A DNA stretch of 64,000 nt from Tolypeutes matacus (Eukaryota; Chordata; Mammalia; Cingulata; Chlamyphoridae), in NCBI GenBank assembly GCA_026826555.1, contig JAKSZT010054399.1, positions 1,918,781 to 1,982,780 of the forward strand, given 5' to 3'. Made by a program: the position numbers and the translations under genes. Shown in pieces: positions 43,970-57,220 of the stretch (its first letter is position 1; each line of letters starts with the position of its first letter). A model generated the notes under the pieces. It saw only the letters and a program-made list of their open reading frames with translations. It ran no database searches and was not told the origin of the DNA.

Positions 43970-44760
43970 ATTCTATTTTTTAACTTTTCATTTTGAAACA
44001 ATTTTAGACTTAGAAAAAAAGTTACACTTAGTAACCCTGTCTCCTTAGTCTCCTTAAATCTGAAGTGATTCCTCAGTCTTTCTTTTCTTTCATGACCTTG
44101 ACACTTTGGGAAACTACTGGCCAGTTATCTTACAAAATGTGTATCTGCAGTTTCCTTGTGATTAAAGTTGGTGCCTTTTTGGCCAGAGTACCAAAACAGT
44201 ATTGCTGAGTTCTTCTCAGGGCATCACACCAGGAGGCATGTGATGTTGATCTATCTCATTACCATCGATGTTCATTTTGATCACCTGGTTAAGGAAGTGT
44301 CAGCCAAGTGTCTCTACTTTTAAGTTACTGTTTTTCCCTTTTTTTTTTTTTTTTTTTTAAGATTTTATTTATTTATTCATTTATCCCTCCCTTGCTGCTT
44401 GTGCTCGCTGGGTCAGCTAACCACGCCGTGCGGGCGGGCTTGCCTTCACCAGGAGGCCCCGGGAACCGAACCCGGGGCCTCCCATATGGCAAACGGGAGC
44501 CCTACTGATTGAGCCACAGCCGCTTCCCTGTTTTTCCCTTTTTAATCACTAAGTATCCTGTGGGGGGATACTTTGAGACTATATAAATATTCTGTTTCTC
44601 TTTATATTTCCACCCACTAAATTTAGCATCTATTTCCTTCATTTCTTCTATATTTAGTAGTTGGGATTCTACTCCAGGGAAGAGTTTTCCCTTCTTATGT
44701 ATGTATGTATGTTGGTATGCCTGTGTATCAGTATGAACTCATGGATATTTGTTTAATTCT
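43970..44760 (-). repeat. Ancient LINE-type remnant split by a SINE
   Basis: Both sides of the SINE at 44341-44527 continue the same old repeat (left ACTGGCCAGTTATCTTACAA, right ATCCTGTGGGGGGATACTTT). Similar in wording to 34890-35260. Family not assigned. Confidence 0.45.
44341..44527 (-). mobile_element. tRNA-derived SINE, main subtype
   Basis: Antisense copy with poly(T), reverse tail, linker CACCAGGAGGCCCC and head ending GCCGCTTCC. The exact 16-bp target duplication CTGTTTTTCCCTTTTT lies at 44328-44343 and 44528-44543. Its 5' copy merges with the poly(T). Confidence 0.95.
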
Positions 44761-44983
44761 TTTTAACAGTAATCCATTACTGTTATATTTATTTTGTTGC
44801 TCAAATTGTCCAAGATATGGCCATTGGGAGCCTCTTCAGTTTGGCTTCTGTCTACTTTTTTTAGACATGTCCCCATTATTTTTTGGGCTTTTCCTTTCTG
44901 GCACTACAGGATGTTCCAGGTTCATCTTTAGATAGTATTCCTTTTCAATGTGTACATTTCAAATTACTTTTTGCTTTTCTTAG

Positions 44984-45044
44984 GTATGAGGATACATGGG
45001 CTGCACTTCACAGAAGAGCCAAGGAATGTGCAACTGCTGGAGAG
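44984..45044 (+). CDS. DTNBP1: Dysbindin-1 (DTNBP1), exon 4
   Basis: Acceptor TTTGCTTTTCTTAG and donor GAG|GTAAAG. Encodes YEDTWAALHRRAKECATAGE (residues 55-74), preceded by the last base of the split Arg codon. The exon ends on a codon boundary. It differs from human at two conservative positions (Glu for Asp, Thr for Ser), recalled from memory. Confidence 0.97.
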
Positions 45045-45538
45045 GTAAAGTATTTGCGAATCTTATACTGTGGAAACATTTCTTTTTCAATGTTAAATGC
45101 TAATTTCTAAAAAAATTAATTTATAAATTGTATTAAAATGTTTTGCAGGATATCTGAAATAAAATTTAGTAGTTGACTCTGAAACTCTCTGAATAAAGAT
45201 TATTTTCATCATGTCTCTGTGAAGTAATTTCGTTTAGTTGGCCTTATGACTTTTATTCTAAGGTCAAAGGTAAATATTTGGTTCATCTAGGTATAAGGCT
45301 TATAAATTTGAGTCCAATGACTTTACAATATGTGTAAATTTTAAAATACAGTTTTTTCCACCTGCTATTTAAGAATTCATTATTATTTGGTCAAAAACTT
45401 AACTTTTCTCAATCTACCTAAAATAATTAATTTGCTTAGCAAATAAATAGAAAAATTTCAGGAGTCATCCTCACTTCACTTAAAAGAACTGTTTTCAAGC
45501 ATTATGTGTGCAAGTGATTTGTAATTAAAACTATTTGG

Positions 45539-45728
45539 GGGAAGGGCTGTGGCTCAATCAGTGGGGCTCCCGTTTGCCATATGGGAGGCCCCGGGTTCGG
45601 TTCCCGGGGCCTCCTGGTGGGGGCGGGCCCGCCTGCGCGGCGTGGTTGGCTGACCCGGCGAGCACAAGCAGCGGGGGGAGATAAATGAATAAATAAATAA
45701 AATCTTTAAAAAAAAAATAAAATAAAAT
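45539..45728 (+). mobile_element. tRNA-derived SINE, main subtype
   Basis: Head GAAGGGCTGTGGCTCAATC, B box GGGTTCGGTTCCC, GGCCTCCTGGTGGGGGCGG linker, and tail ATAAATGAATAAATAAATAA. The poly(A) end has become (AAAAT)n. The exact target duplication AAAACTATTTGG lies at 45527-45538 and 45729-45740. It lies 0.5 kb after exon 4. Confidence 0.95.
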
Positions 45729-45740
45729 AAAACTATTTGG

Positions 45741-46841
45741 TATATATACTTGAAAAGCTTTATTATTCAAGGTCAAATACTATGTGCTGTTGATGTCAGT
45801 AAAACTTGTGTGATTCTGACTTTTAATTTAGACAGATTTTCTTTACCAGTTACCTAAAGTTAGGAAGCTGTAATAGTTATATGGAACATGGAATATATAT
45901 GATGAAATTTAGACATTAGTGTTTCTCTTTAAAATTACTGGAAAAAGGATCTTGTTTTCTGGCAATTAGGCAGGCTAGATACTTTGAAAAGCTCCACAGC
46001 TGTAAAACACCAAAATGCTGGATAGATTTTTTTTTTTTAATTCTTTATTTCTTTTTAATAGTTTACAGAATTAAGGAGAACTCTTAAAAGAGCCAAAAAA
46101 AAAAAAAAAATTGAACAGGGAACTGAAATCAGAAATGTTAAAAACAAACAAACAAATATGGAAGCTAGAGTGAAATACTAATACAAAAGTTTGGAAATTT
46201 GTGTATTTAGGAAACTGTTCCTAAAGGGAAATGAATCTAAGATTTCCATATAAAGCTCTTGGACCTTTGAAGTGGTTGCACTCCCAGTGAAAAAGTTAGC
46301 TAGGAAAAAAATAAGTCAACAAGAAAAACTATTTGTCTTTATAACAAGTTATCTACTTTTAGAGATCTTTTTAAAGACCAGTTGGCAGCAGGCATTTCAA
46401 AAATTACACAAAATTAATGAGAAATACAGCTGGAGGAAAGCATGGTGTCTCCTCCCTGGCCGAGTTGGGCCTTGTATACGAGAGATAATATTACTGCTTC
46501 AGTGTGGCCTGAGAAACAACAGGGAGGCATAGTGAGCTTGGGGTCGAGTGAAGAAATTAGGCAGCTTTCTAACCTCTTTATCATAGTGTAGTTCTGTTAT
46601 TTTATGGAAAATGTTGCAAATTCCTAGAATATGAAAATCTAAGAACAAAAACAATATACCACAAACAAAAAATATTATTTGGATGTGCTCGTTCCTCTAA
46701 AATTGTTTCTTATTTTAGTGAGCTTCACTAAGAGTTGTATTTCAGATTTCAACTCTTGAAGAATCTTAATCTTGGGATGTATAAATTTTTTTTTTTTTTT
46801 TTTTTTAAATAACTTAACTCTGAACTCAGTGTTTTACATAT
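45741..46841. other. DTNBP1 intron 4, no feature recognised
   Basis: Contains several A and T runs (for example 46029-46038 and 46096-46110), but no family is recognised. Confidence 0.4.
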
Positions 46842-46855
46842 AAAATTCAATTGCA

Positions 46856-47039
46856 GGGAAGCAGCTGTGGCTCAATCAGTGGGGCTCCCGTTTGCCATGT
46901 GGGAGGCCCCGGGTTCGGTTCCCGGGGCCTCCTGGTGAGGGCAAGCCCGCCCGCGCAGTGTGGTTGGCTGACCCAGCGAGCACAAGCAGCAGGGGGGAGA
47001 TAAATGAATAAATAAAATCTTTAAAAAAAAAAAAAAAAA
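46856..47039 (+). mobile_element. tRNA-derived SINE, main subtype
   Basis: Head GGGAAGCAGCTGTGGCTCAA through the AAATAAATAAA tail and poly(A). The exact 14-bp target duplication AAAATTCAATTGCA lies at 46842-46855 and 47040-47053. Confidence 0.95.
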
Positions 47040-47940
47040 AAAATTCAATTGCATTCTGTTCTACTGTATAATGAATTTTGCAATTTTTACTGTACAGAAT
47101 ATGGGTATATTTCACAATTCTTGCTTTATAGTTGGTGATGTTTTCAAAAGATGACCTCTCTTTGCTCCTTCTAAATCTTATTCTAGGCCCTTTCCCGTCC
47201 ACCATGTTAAGAACAAAACAGAATTGTCTGGGAGAAACTGAAAGCTGTCATTTTCTTTATATTCTTTAGGAAAAGAAGATAGAATTATCTTTAGTCTAGT
47301 ATCTAACAACCCTGCTATTAGGAACTGTTTAAGTCTGAATTCCTTCTTTGTTAACTTAAATCCTTTTCTCCTTTTTCTGAAATTGATCAGTTGCTTCCAT
47401 AATCCCTTCATATATAAGTTTCATTTACCTTACTTTATTGCTTCTTCTAAATTGTCTTCCAGGCCCATTTAAAAGTTCCAGTTTAAATGCAGTTAAATCA
47501 TAGCATATTCTACTTGCATTAGGGAACTTTTCTGTTAAAAGGATTCTTTTGTAAAACAAATAATTACCCGTTAATTATGTTTCGGGTTTGTTCTTGTTTG
47601 TTTTCTTTTTGGTTGTTGGTGGTAGTTTTCTTATTTTTTTGTAGATTTTTATTTTCAAATATATAGTTTACTTAAAAACAGGGTATACTTAGAAGTGATT
47701 TCTAAGGTCATTTCTGCACTCTCTCATCTCTGGGTTAAGATGCAGCAATACAAGCAGTAATTTGAGGTTTCCTGCGCTGAGTATTGAGTTGATTCTTTTC
47801 TTCAGTCTTCTTTAGCATGTACCATTACATATACTCACGGGGATTGGTAAAGATAACATTGACTCGATCTCATCATGCTAACTCTAATTTCTTTGTGGTG
47901 GAATCCGGTTTTACTTTGCCATTCCTCCTCTTTGTGGCAG

Positions 47941-48073
47941 CTGGTGGATAGTGAGGTGGTTATGCTTTCTGCACACTGGGAGAAAAAGAAGACAAGCCTC
48001 ACAGAGTTACAGGAGCAGCTCCAGCAACTTCCCGGATTGATAGCAGATTTAGAATCTGTGACTGCAAATCTGA
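47941..48073 (+). CDS. DTNBP1: Dysbindin-1 (DTNBP1), exon 5
   Basis: Acceptor CCTCTTTGTGGCAG, donor CTGA|GTAAGT. Encodes 44 full codons from LVDSEVVMLSAHWEKKKTSL to VTANL (residues 75-118) and the first base of the next. This covers the start of the dysbindin coiled coil (about residue 88 onward), which mediates BLOC-1 assembly. Heptad Leu positions in ELQEQLQQL are kept. A few positions differ from human (Thr for Val, Gly for Ala, Val for Met), recalled from memory. Confidence 0.97.
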
Positions 48074-48964
48074 GTAAGTTTTATGTTTGTATCTGTACAT
48101 TACTTGTAGGAATGAGAGTAATTTGGACATGACTTGGTGTTATTTCAACAGCTCTTTAAGAATACAAAACATTCTTGGTTAACAGGAATTTTTGGAAAAT
48201 AATGAGTTCCAGTTAATTTCACATTCTGATTGAGGATTAGACAGAACACCATTTAAGGTATGGAAATGGTTACTAAAATATACCAGTAACTTTGTCTCAG
48301 GTCAGCTCAGGAAACGTCATTTTGTTGATAATTGTAGTATCTTGGGGTTGTCTTTATGGACATTTGCTTTCTTTAGATGTAAAAAAAAAAAAAAATCTAA
48401 AGGATTAGGATAATTTTGTCCTGATTGTAGGATATATCTGGAAGTTTTTACTTTTAAAATTTAGTGTCTGCTTAAAGCTTCAAGTGTTGGAGTGTGCTTC
48501 TTTCTCCTCAAACTGGAGAAAGGAGATGAAGGAGTCCAGTTAAATGAGGGGGCCAGTTTGGCTAAACGTAAACCTGTGAAAGTTTATAATTTTTGCTTTC
48601 ATTTGGATAGATTACAGTTGATAGTCTTTATTTCTTGGGTTTATATTTTTAAAATTATCTTCTATGTTTGACATGCCATATTTTAGGATGATATTGTGGT
48701 TTACTAGTTTGTAACCAAGATTAAGATCTTAGTGAAGTAGGAAGAGAAGCTAAGCTCTTATCTAGAAAACAAGCTCTCTTGAAGTGATAACCTTATCCAG
48801 TCTCAGTTGAGAAGCTAAGGTTACTCTGTCATTTCTTCCTGTTTTTAATATTCCCTTATTTAAAACAAACTGATTTACAAAGCTGTTAATTAGCAAATCC
48901 TAAAACAGGTTTTTTGTCTGTGTGTGAATAAAATAGACAAATGATATTTGGATTGCTGCAACTA
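48074..48964. other. DTNBP1 intron 5, left part, no feature recognised
   Basis: No repeat family or exon seen. Confidence 0.45.
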
Positions 48965-49140
48965 GTAACAATAACTAATGTTATTGAGCACCTGCTATAG
49001 GTGAGGGATTGTTAGGTACTTTACAATCTTTAATCATCACAACAAACCTACAAAAGTAGCTGTTATTACCTCCACTTTGCAGATAAAGAAACTGAGGCTT
49101 GAAATGGTTGTGACTTGCTTAGGGTCACACAGTTAATGAG
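48965..49140 (-). repeat. MIR SINE, antisense
   Basis: TTGAGCACCTGCTATAGGTG, ACAATCTTTAATCATCACAA, TTTGCAGATAAAGAAACTGA and TAGGGTCACACAGTTAATGA are the reverse of MIR. Confidence 0.9.
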
Positions 49141-49995
49141 ATAGGGGTCCAGAATCCCACCCTCAGGAATGGTGTCCCATGGGTGATAATGGCAGCTGTC
49201 AACAGGCCTGTGGGCAGTATCTTACAAGAACTGTATTCTTAAGGCCACTTGGCAGTTTCAAATGTCTTATGTGGTCAGCGTTGGCTATTTCTGAAGGTGG
49301 GATATGGAAAAGAGACTTTAGGTCTTAGAAGAAATGTGAAATAGCTGTGAAAAGCAGCTGGGGTTGCACTCTGTACTTTTTCTTCGTTGTGCATATAGGA
49401 ATGGTTCTTCTTGAGCCTTAGGTAACTAATTGCTGGAAATAGACTCCAAGATACTTTCTTTTTCAGCCACTCTTAGCTTACCCTTGGCATCTTTTTGAAT
49501 CACTTGCTTTTCATTTGGTTGTGTATTTCTTTACAGAGGCTTAGATATTATTGTCCCACGATAACCTCCATTTTTTCCCCCAGGTGAACGTAAATTGTGT
49601 TTATGGATAGAAGTCATTTGTTTAATGCCACTCTGCTAAATATATATGTTTTGCTGCAATTCTAATTATTTTCATGGCTAATTCTGCTTAGGAAATGCAG
49701 TCTATTTAAGTCTTTCTTACAATGGAATATACTGCATTTTTATTGCCAATTAAGATTCTAAAATCCTGAAAAAAGTTTGATATTTAATGATGCATGTCCT
49801 TCCCGTTTAGAAACTGCATTTCATATTCTTAAATGAATGGGAGGCACTTTCCAAATGCTCACTTGAGTTAACTCTCTTTACTAATCTGAGAACATCCACC
49901 ATTCGAGGCAATTAAAGCTAAAGGACTCTCTGAAATACTATTCTGGTCAGTCACTTCCAAATAGTTTGAATCGATGTTTTTCTCTTAGTCCCTGT

Positions 49996-50492
49996 TTGTC
50001 TTAGTTTGTCAGGCTGCTCTGACAAACACCGCACGGTGGATTGACTTAAACAACGGGATTGTATTGTCTCACGGATTTGGAGGCTAAACATTCAACATCA
50101 AGGTCTGGATAGTCCGTGCCTCCTCCGGGAGCCTGCAGCGCCACCATCCTTGGGGTTCCTTCATCACATGACCCTCTCTCTCTCCTTGCATCTGCTCTTC
50201 TGATTTCCTCAAGCTTCTACTGACTTCTGGGTTTGCCTGACCTCTGGCTTCTCCTTCTCCTGCTCAATCATCTCTGTCTCTGTCTAGGTTTCATCTCCTT
50301 ATAAGTACTCCAGTCATGTGGCTTAAGGCATACCTGATTCCGGTTGGCCCGCATCTTAACTGCTCATGAGTCCCCACCTTGACGACTACTGCCGTCTTCA
50401 AAGGTCCTGATTACAAATGGCTTCCCACCCACAGAAACGCAGATTAAGACTTGAACATGTCTTGTGGGGAACATGATTCAGTCTCCAACAAT
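49996..50492 (-). mobile_element. MaLR-type solo LTR (MLT1/MST-like)
   Basis: The + strand runs TCTTAGTTTGTCAGGCTGCT, CTTAAACAACGGGATTGTAT, ACGGATTTGGAGGCTAAACA, CTCCTTATAAGTACTCCAGT and AACATGATTCAGTCTCCAAC. This is the reverse of an ERVL-MaLR LTR. No internal region is attached. It lies in antisense to DTNBP1. Confidence 0.75.
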
Positions 50493-51599
50493 GTCTAACC
50501 TAGATTGACTTCTTTTTTTGAAAGTTAATTCAGATTGCATAGAAGAGGGCTAGTACCTCTAAAATCTAGATAGTTTTTTTATTATATTGACAATCTCAAT
50601 TATCTGTTAACATTTGAAATATATGTCTCATTTGGGGTTTAATCTATTGCTGTTATTTGTCAATAACAATGAGGACTTCAGAAGATAGTCAAAACTAGGA
50701 GTTCTAGAGGCCTCCTATTTGTTGGGTTGAACTAAGCTCATGGAGAGATATTTTGAAATTGTGAGACTTTTGGCTTAGCATTTTAAGCTTCGTGGAATCA
50801 GTGCTGATTTTTATGTTCTTTACAACAGGAAAGCATTGTGAAGCTGAATATGGTGGGGGGAGGTTGTATAAACATGTCCGTATCATTAATGTACTTTATG
50901 AATAGTCATTTTAATGACTTTATTCATCATTCTTAGTATATTAGAAGTACTAAGTTTAGTGTTTTCAAAATCCACTCACTACTGGATTTTTTTTTTTTTT
51001 TGTAGCTTCAAAAATATCTCCTCTTAAAATATATATATATGAAAAAAAAAAAATCTCCTCATCACCAAAATACCTTGATATAATATTCCAAGGCTTAAAT
51101 AGTTAAGCAATAATGAAAAATATAAACACTCTAGAAGAAAATAGTCTCCAGCTTCTATTTAATCACAGGCTTCCCTTAACTTCTTCGAACTTTTTGCCCT
51201 TTCCCTGTCAGACCTAATACCATATCCAGTCCTTTCATTTTCCAAGCTACTTCACTCTTTTGGTCTTGCCTTGCTCTCTAGAAGTTCGATCCTTATTAAA
51301 GAGCAAAAGCCTAATATGATGTGAGCAATTTGGAAATTTGATGATGCTTTTAGTTGTGTTAGCCCGTGGCTTAATAAATACACATGCAGGTTACCTGGCC
51401 CCTCAGGAATTATTAAGTAAGAACAGGTAATCCATTCTTGGTTTTTTTTTTTTTTTAAAGTGGAGTACGTTCCATCAAACTTACAAAAGCCTGTTTAGTT
51501 GATAGTTACTTATAAGGCTTGTAATTTTAAAAAGAAATGTTAAAGGTATGCTGGGAACTGGAAAAGCAAGGTCTCTGGGTTCTCAGATATCTGGATTTG
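50493..51599. other. DTNBP1 intron 5, middle, no feature recognised
   Basis: Contains a short (TA)n near 51029-51042 and A/T runs. No repeat family named. Confidence 0.4.
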
Positions 51600-51850
51600 T
51601 ATTCCACAAGTTCTTAACTGTGATACCTTAGGCAGTTTTCTTAACTTCATATTTCTTTGTATTCAAAATGAGGATAATGAGTGTAACTGTGTCATAAGGA
51701 GGTTGGAGGATTCAGTGGATGACAAATGTAAAGACTTAGCACAGTGCCTGGTACATATATCTGCTGTTGATAGGTTCCAAGGGTAGAGCGGTGAACAGTA
51801 CTAGGTACCTATCCTCATGATCCTTATCTTCTAGTAGGAGTCTCTCTAGA
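51600..51850 (+). repeat. MIR SINE followed by an L2-like fragment
   Basis: TTCTTAACTGTGATACCTTA, AATGAGGATAATGAGTGTAA and TAGCACAGTGCCTGGTACAT follow MIR order. GTAGAGCGGTGAACAGTACT onward resembles an old LINE-2-like 3' end. Confidence 0.65.
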
Positions 51851-54721
51851 CTTTGCAAATTTACAAAACCATCGTTCTACCTTGACAGAAGGATTTGGAT
51901 GGGGTGTTAGGCAATTTGACTTGTTCTGCAAAATGGTTTGAATGCAGAAATCACAGTGTTAAATGTGATGAGGTGAAGAATGTAGTGTTCTGTACATTGA
52001 CAGAAGGTGAAAATGAGTAAAATGGAATATTTCATCTAGATTCTGTATATTTATTCTGTGAAATGATCACAGTGCATTTTATCATAAAATGGGGAAAATG
52101 TTCAAAAAAAGCATTTATTCAGTTCTCCTAAACTTCCACTAGAGGGTAGTCTAATCCTATTCCTTTATTGAAGTATAAAATGTCAAGTGCTTGTCAGCTT
52201 TTTCTCTATTAATTATCATTTTAAAGACTGTTACTTTCATCTAGAACAGAAGATTCTTTTAATCCTTAGATAACAAAGTAGTGTTAAGAGAATGACAGCC
52301 AGATACTGAGTTTATATCTTTGTTTTGACCTAACTTGATGCGTTATTGCTTTGTTTACCTCCATACAGAGTTTGAGAGGGCCTCTAAGAGAGACACAGCT
52401 ACTAGTGCCTCACAAACCAGATTAGCCTATCATCCAGGGTGTTTTCTGAGTTTCGACCCTCAAATGACACATTAACTCTCTTTCTCTGCCTTTTAGTATA
52501 TTGCATTTGTTCTGTGATGGCTTTTGCAAGTTAATGCACCTCTTAAAATTTTCCTTCTTACTATGAAAGAGTAGCTTCAGCATTTGAAGTAGCTTGTGGT
52601 ATTTCAGTACCTGGCTTCTGTGAACAGTCAAAGATTTCTTTGTTTCTTGAGACTATTTTGTTGGAAAAGTACTCAGTAAGTGTGAAATAATTTATTTTAG
52701 CATGCATCTTCATTCTTTAATCGTGTTACACTGCAGATAATATGTACTCAAAACAAATGGCACAAAGAAAAATTCCAAACAAAATCACTTTTCCTCTGGG
52801 ACCATCTTTTTCACAAAGATTTGTGAAGCTCTTTTATGCACAGCTGTCAGGCATTCCCAAATGGATTTTCACAATAAAATTCCACCTATTTTTTCCACTG
52901 ATCACTAAATGAGACATATGCTGCTGTTATAATGAGCAAAATGATGAGGTCTGAGCTTCTTGTAAAAGGTATATTTGTGTCCATGGAGGCCTGGTAGTGT
53001 TTTATTTACATGAATTCTAAGTTTGCTTACCACATTTACTCATTTGTGACTTGTTTTGTAATTGGAAATGACAGGTTGTGACAGGGAAATTAAATTTCTG
53101 CCAAAATAAATTCAATACAAAATATTCAGGATACACATCATATATATGCTTATAATTAGTGTTTAAAGAGATTTTTTGTGTTTTTAAATATAAAAAATTA
53201 TTTTTGTTAATACAACTCTTCTATATTTTATTACTGATTTTAAGCCTGTTAAGAATTAAAATGGAAAATTTCCATTGCTTTTATTCCTTTAACTCACTGA
53301 TAATATTGCCTAGTTTGATACACTATAATAATAAAGCACCATCATTTTATTTAATGTTGTCTAAGTTCTCTGACGAATTTAATTTATTCTTTTACAAAAT
53401 TTAGTTTGATCTGTTAATATTTAAATTAGATGAAACTGAATCATGGATTTGCTTTCTTTACTATTCTTTTAAGTTTTACATGGGTAGAGCCCCAGAAATC
53501 CGTCTTTATTGGATGTAACAGACTGGTTGTTAGGACATAGAAAGGTGCATACAATCCAGCCTTTACCCTTAAGACTCACACTAATTGTTGAGGGGCTGGT
53601 AGTACACAAGTATCGTGCCAGTCAAAATAGAAGTTGCATGGTAGGGTCAGAGGTCTGTGGAAGCCCCACAGAGGAGGAGAGCCCTGTGGGGTGCAGGGCA
53701 GCATTGACCGGGGTCTGGAGAGATAGACTGGGCCTGGGCCAGGGGCCAAGCAGAGGCGGTGCAGGGCTGTGCAGAGGTGGGGAGTCGCCGGACTCTTCTT
53801 GGAATGGTGAGGGGTCCCGCTCGCTGTGGTGTAGAATGTGTGCCAGTGAGGTTGTAAACGTGGGCTGTGGCCAGAGGGCGAGAAGCCCTTGAACGCTAGG
53901 TTAAGGAGTTTAACTTAAGTCTGAAAGTACCGAGGAGCCTTTGAGAACATAATTTGATGATGAAAATAATAAAAGGGCCACTAATTATCCCAAGCATTTT
54001 TAATCTAAATTTCCCATTCTACACAGAAACACAGTTCTGTTGGTCTCGTCACAGTTCCGAAGGATGTGTGGTTTGTTTCTTTCTCACTGGCAGTTCCAGG
54101 TTTGTACAAAACCATTCACATGTTTTTTCCTGGTCCCCATGTTATCAACAGAGGAGTGACTCGGGTGGCAAGGACAATTTGTACCTGGAACAGAATTTCC
54201 CTTGTGAGAAATTAATTGGCCTGTCTAGGGATTAAGTTCATTTAAGTTCTTGGCTTATTAGTTCTGTTGTCAGTCAACTGTGCTGGAATCTAAATAGTAC
54301 TAGCCATCTGTCCAAATAAAAAAGGTAACACGAACATACACATTTTCCAATATAGTATAATTGCTGACTCCATTACCAATTTTCTTTTAAGAAAAATCAT
54401 TTGAAATTTAATCTTCCACACCTGTGGGGGCTTGAGTCTAAGAACATTAGCTCAAGTATAATTTACACGTATGTAAGTTTGTCAGAAAAAGTGAAAATAT
54501 TATTGATAGTTTGATCAATTAGAGTCCCAGATCCTCAGGGTTGTTTACATCAAGATCATGATTGGTTGATCAAATTATTAGTTTTAAAACAACATCTACA
54601 AAACTTGGCTAACCATTATAAAAAATTCTTCACTAAGCATTTTTAAAAAATATTCAACCCTTTATTGAGTACTTATTAACTGCTAAATGCTGAGTTAGGT
54701 ACTTTATATACTTTGGCTCAC
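51851..54721. other. DTNBP1 intron 5, right-middle, no feature recognised
   Basis: About 2.9 kb. The 127-codon ORF at 53509-53892 covers a GC-richer patch that reads like a decayed repeat, with no protein similarity that I recognise. Confidence 0.4.
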
Positions 54722-54809
54722 TTTTGTTGTTATTAGAGAAGTTGTAGCTTTAAAGAAAAAGCATGCATAAAATAGAGTTCCCATATACCACTCTGTTCAC
54801 TTAATTCTT
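54722..54809 (-). repeat. Short L1 3' UTR fragment, antisense
   Basis: GAGAAGTTGTAGCTTTAAAG and ATAGAGTTCCCATATACCAC match the antisense L1 3' UTR wording seen at 23050-23120. Confidence 0.5.
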
Positions 54810-55010
54810 CTTTTTTTCAAAGATTTATTTATTTTTTATTTGTTTCTCTGCCCCCCTCCCCCTGCCCTGTTGTTTTGTGCTTGTTGTCTGCTCTCTGGGT
54901 GTTCTTCTGTGTCTGCTTGTCTTCCTTTAGGTGGCGTGGGAACCGATCCTGGGACCTTCTGGAGTGGGAGAGAGGCGCTCAATCTCTTGTGCCACCTCAG
55001 CTCCCCTCTA
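54810..55010 (-). mobile_element. tRNA-derived SINE, second type (AGCTGAGGTGGC head)
   Basis: The reverse complement starts AGGGGAGCTGAGGTGGCACA, has GTCCCAGGATCGGTTCCCAC, an ACACAGAAGAACACC region and a tail AAATAAATAAATCTTTG. The target duplication is TTCACTTAATTCTT (54796-54809) and TTCATTTAATTCTT (55011-55024), with one mismatch. Confidence 0.9.
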
Positions 55011-55024
55011 TTCATTTAATTCTT

Positions 55025-57033
55025 ATGACAGCTTTGCATTAGCTCTTTATTCACAGCTAAGATGTCCCATCTCATCTGTGAGGGGCAGAGCTGGGTTCCC
55101 ATGCATCTACTTAAAAGCCTTACTCTTAACTAGTCTCCTATATGCTAAGGAAATACTGAAAAAACCAAGTAGCTTAGAGTTAAACGAATTCCATGGTAAA
55201 TTTAATTATTCTAGTTCATATCACAAATCAGTGTAAAATTGTCTTTTAAATTTTAAATAATCCTTTTAGCTGTACTGTCTTTTGTACATTTTAAGACCTT
55301 GTCAAGCTAGTTATAACAGAATGAGCTGAATGTTGCCTGAATCTTCAGTGGGAGACTAGCTCCCAGGCTGAGATTCCTAGTCCTTTTCTCACCTAAATTC
55401 GTCAAAAATTATTTAAGTAGCAATTAATATAACATAATTTTGCCTGTTTTCCCTCAAATTCTTTATGTATCATTTTACTAATTAAATATTTTAGGTATAA
55501 TTAATCATTGGTTAAAATTTAGATTTTTGCAAATTTGTTTCAGTTAGGCCCTCCATAATCAGAAATATTATGATTTGTGATTATATTTGTTATAACATAA
55601 AGATAGATTAAAAAACATTATGAACTGCATAATGAACTGCATTATTATGAACTGCATTATTATTATAAACTTTTTAAAAACTTACCAGTGGTTTATGATG
55701 ATACATCAATATGATAAAATTCAGCACCCAAAACATTTGAAGTGCTAAATGACTTATCATCACACTTTTACTTTTCAACAAAATTTTATTTTTCAGTGAA
55801 TTCATGCCTTTAAGCCCTAGGCGCTACCTAAATAGAAGAGGGGATGGGAATTTTTCTAAGCATAAATATTTAGAAGAGTTAGAATTTAGGTTATTAGTAA
55901 ATATGAATGTTTCTGGATTTAATAGATCTTTTGATCAAATATTAACTAAAAAATGGGCAAAAATTTGCATCTTAATAAATTTGCATCTTAATTACAAGTT
56001 GAAATTTGAGGAGTTTGCCTAGATGCTATGAAAGCTAATTTAGAAATCATATGGAAATCTAGTAGAAAAATGAAGTAATTAATTAGATGTACTGAAATTG
56101 TATTATTGGTATGTACGTGAGACAGACTGGAAAGCTGCAAGCCAACTTGCTACTCCTCGATGCTCCCTCCCCTCTGTCTCTCTCTGCTTCAGATGTGGGT
56201 GTCCTCTTGAGGAAGCTTTCCCCTCACCCCCTCATCTGTGATAGGTGCCACTCTTTTGAGCTCCCACAGCACCTCCTGCCCAGCTTTCTCTTGCTCTATT
56301 GTCATTGAAATATGCCTCCCCTCTGCTGTCAGCTCCTTGAGCTTAGGTCTCTCTTTCTTCTTTGTATCCCAGGGACCGTTTGGTAAATGGTTATGCTGCT
56401 GTTTGAGTTCTAAAACCTTTCCCCTCGAAAACTTTTCTCTTTTAAGAAAAACCCTCACCCCTACAACTGTGAGATCTTGGTTTTGAAGCATCCTATCAAT
56501 TGGAAATCTCTGTGGTATGAGAGTGACTCAGTTTTGATTCCTGACGGTCCTTCGCTAGCTGACAGGCAAGGCACTGAAGTAATTTCTCTAGGCTTTGGCC
56601 TTGAGTCTTTTAAATGAAAAGGTTTTGACTAGATGAACTCTATGCTCCAGTGAAGCTGCATAGCTCTGTGGCCTAGAGGGAGAGCAGAGTATGAAAGACT
56701 AGGAGACTGGAAATTATAGCTGGACTCTTCCTCACTCACCCACTGACTAGAGTATTTGTACAGACCTGCAGTGCCTTGAAGATTTATGTATATGATGGGC
56801 CTGAGGGAAAACAAATGCTAAAGTAACGTGGACTCTCAGATTATATGCAGTGTAATTTGTGTTAGTTATGTTTTGCTGTATTCTCATTATTTGAAAATTG
56901 GTTGTTCATGTGTGGTACATAGGATCATTAGTATGTAACATTAGACTAATCAAGATAACTCTATTTCCTCATTGTTGTGGTTAATAGAGTTTTTAAACTC
57001 TTTTGGAATGTTATGTCTTGAAAATATTTATAA
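55025..57033. other. DTNBP1 intron 5, no feature recognised
   Basis: A small duplication of ATGAACTGCATTATT occurs near 55619-55660. Nothing else is supported. Confidence 0.4.
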
Positions 57034-57220
57034 GGAAAGAGGCTGTGGCTCAATCAGTGGGGCTCCCGTTTGCCATATGGGAGGCCCCGGGTTCGATTCC
57101 TGGGGCCTCCTGGTGAAGGCAAGCCCGCCCGCACGGCGTGGTTAGCTGACCCAGCGAGCACAAGCAGCAAGGGGGGGATAAATGAATAAATAAATAAAAT
57201 CTTTAAAAAAAAAAAAAAAA
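57034..57220 (+). mobile_element. tRNA-derived SINE, main subtype
   Basis: Head GGAAAGAGGCTGTGGCTCAA, B box GGGTTCGATTCC, tail AATGAATAAATAAATAA and poly(A). The target duplication is short and imperfect (ATTTATAA / ATTTATGA). It ends about 215 bp before exon 6. Confidence 0.92.

Noticed and set aside
53509..53892. 127-codon ORF in intron 5
   Set aside because: No recognisable domain and no splice sites in frame with neighbouring exons. Dysbindin needs no extra exon between exons 5 and 6.
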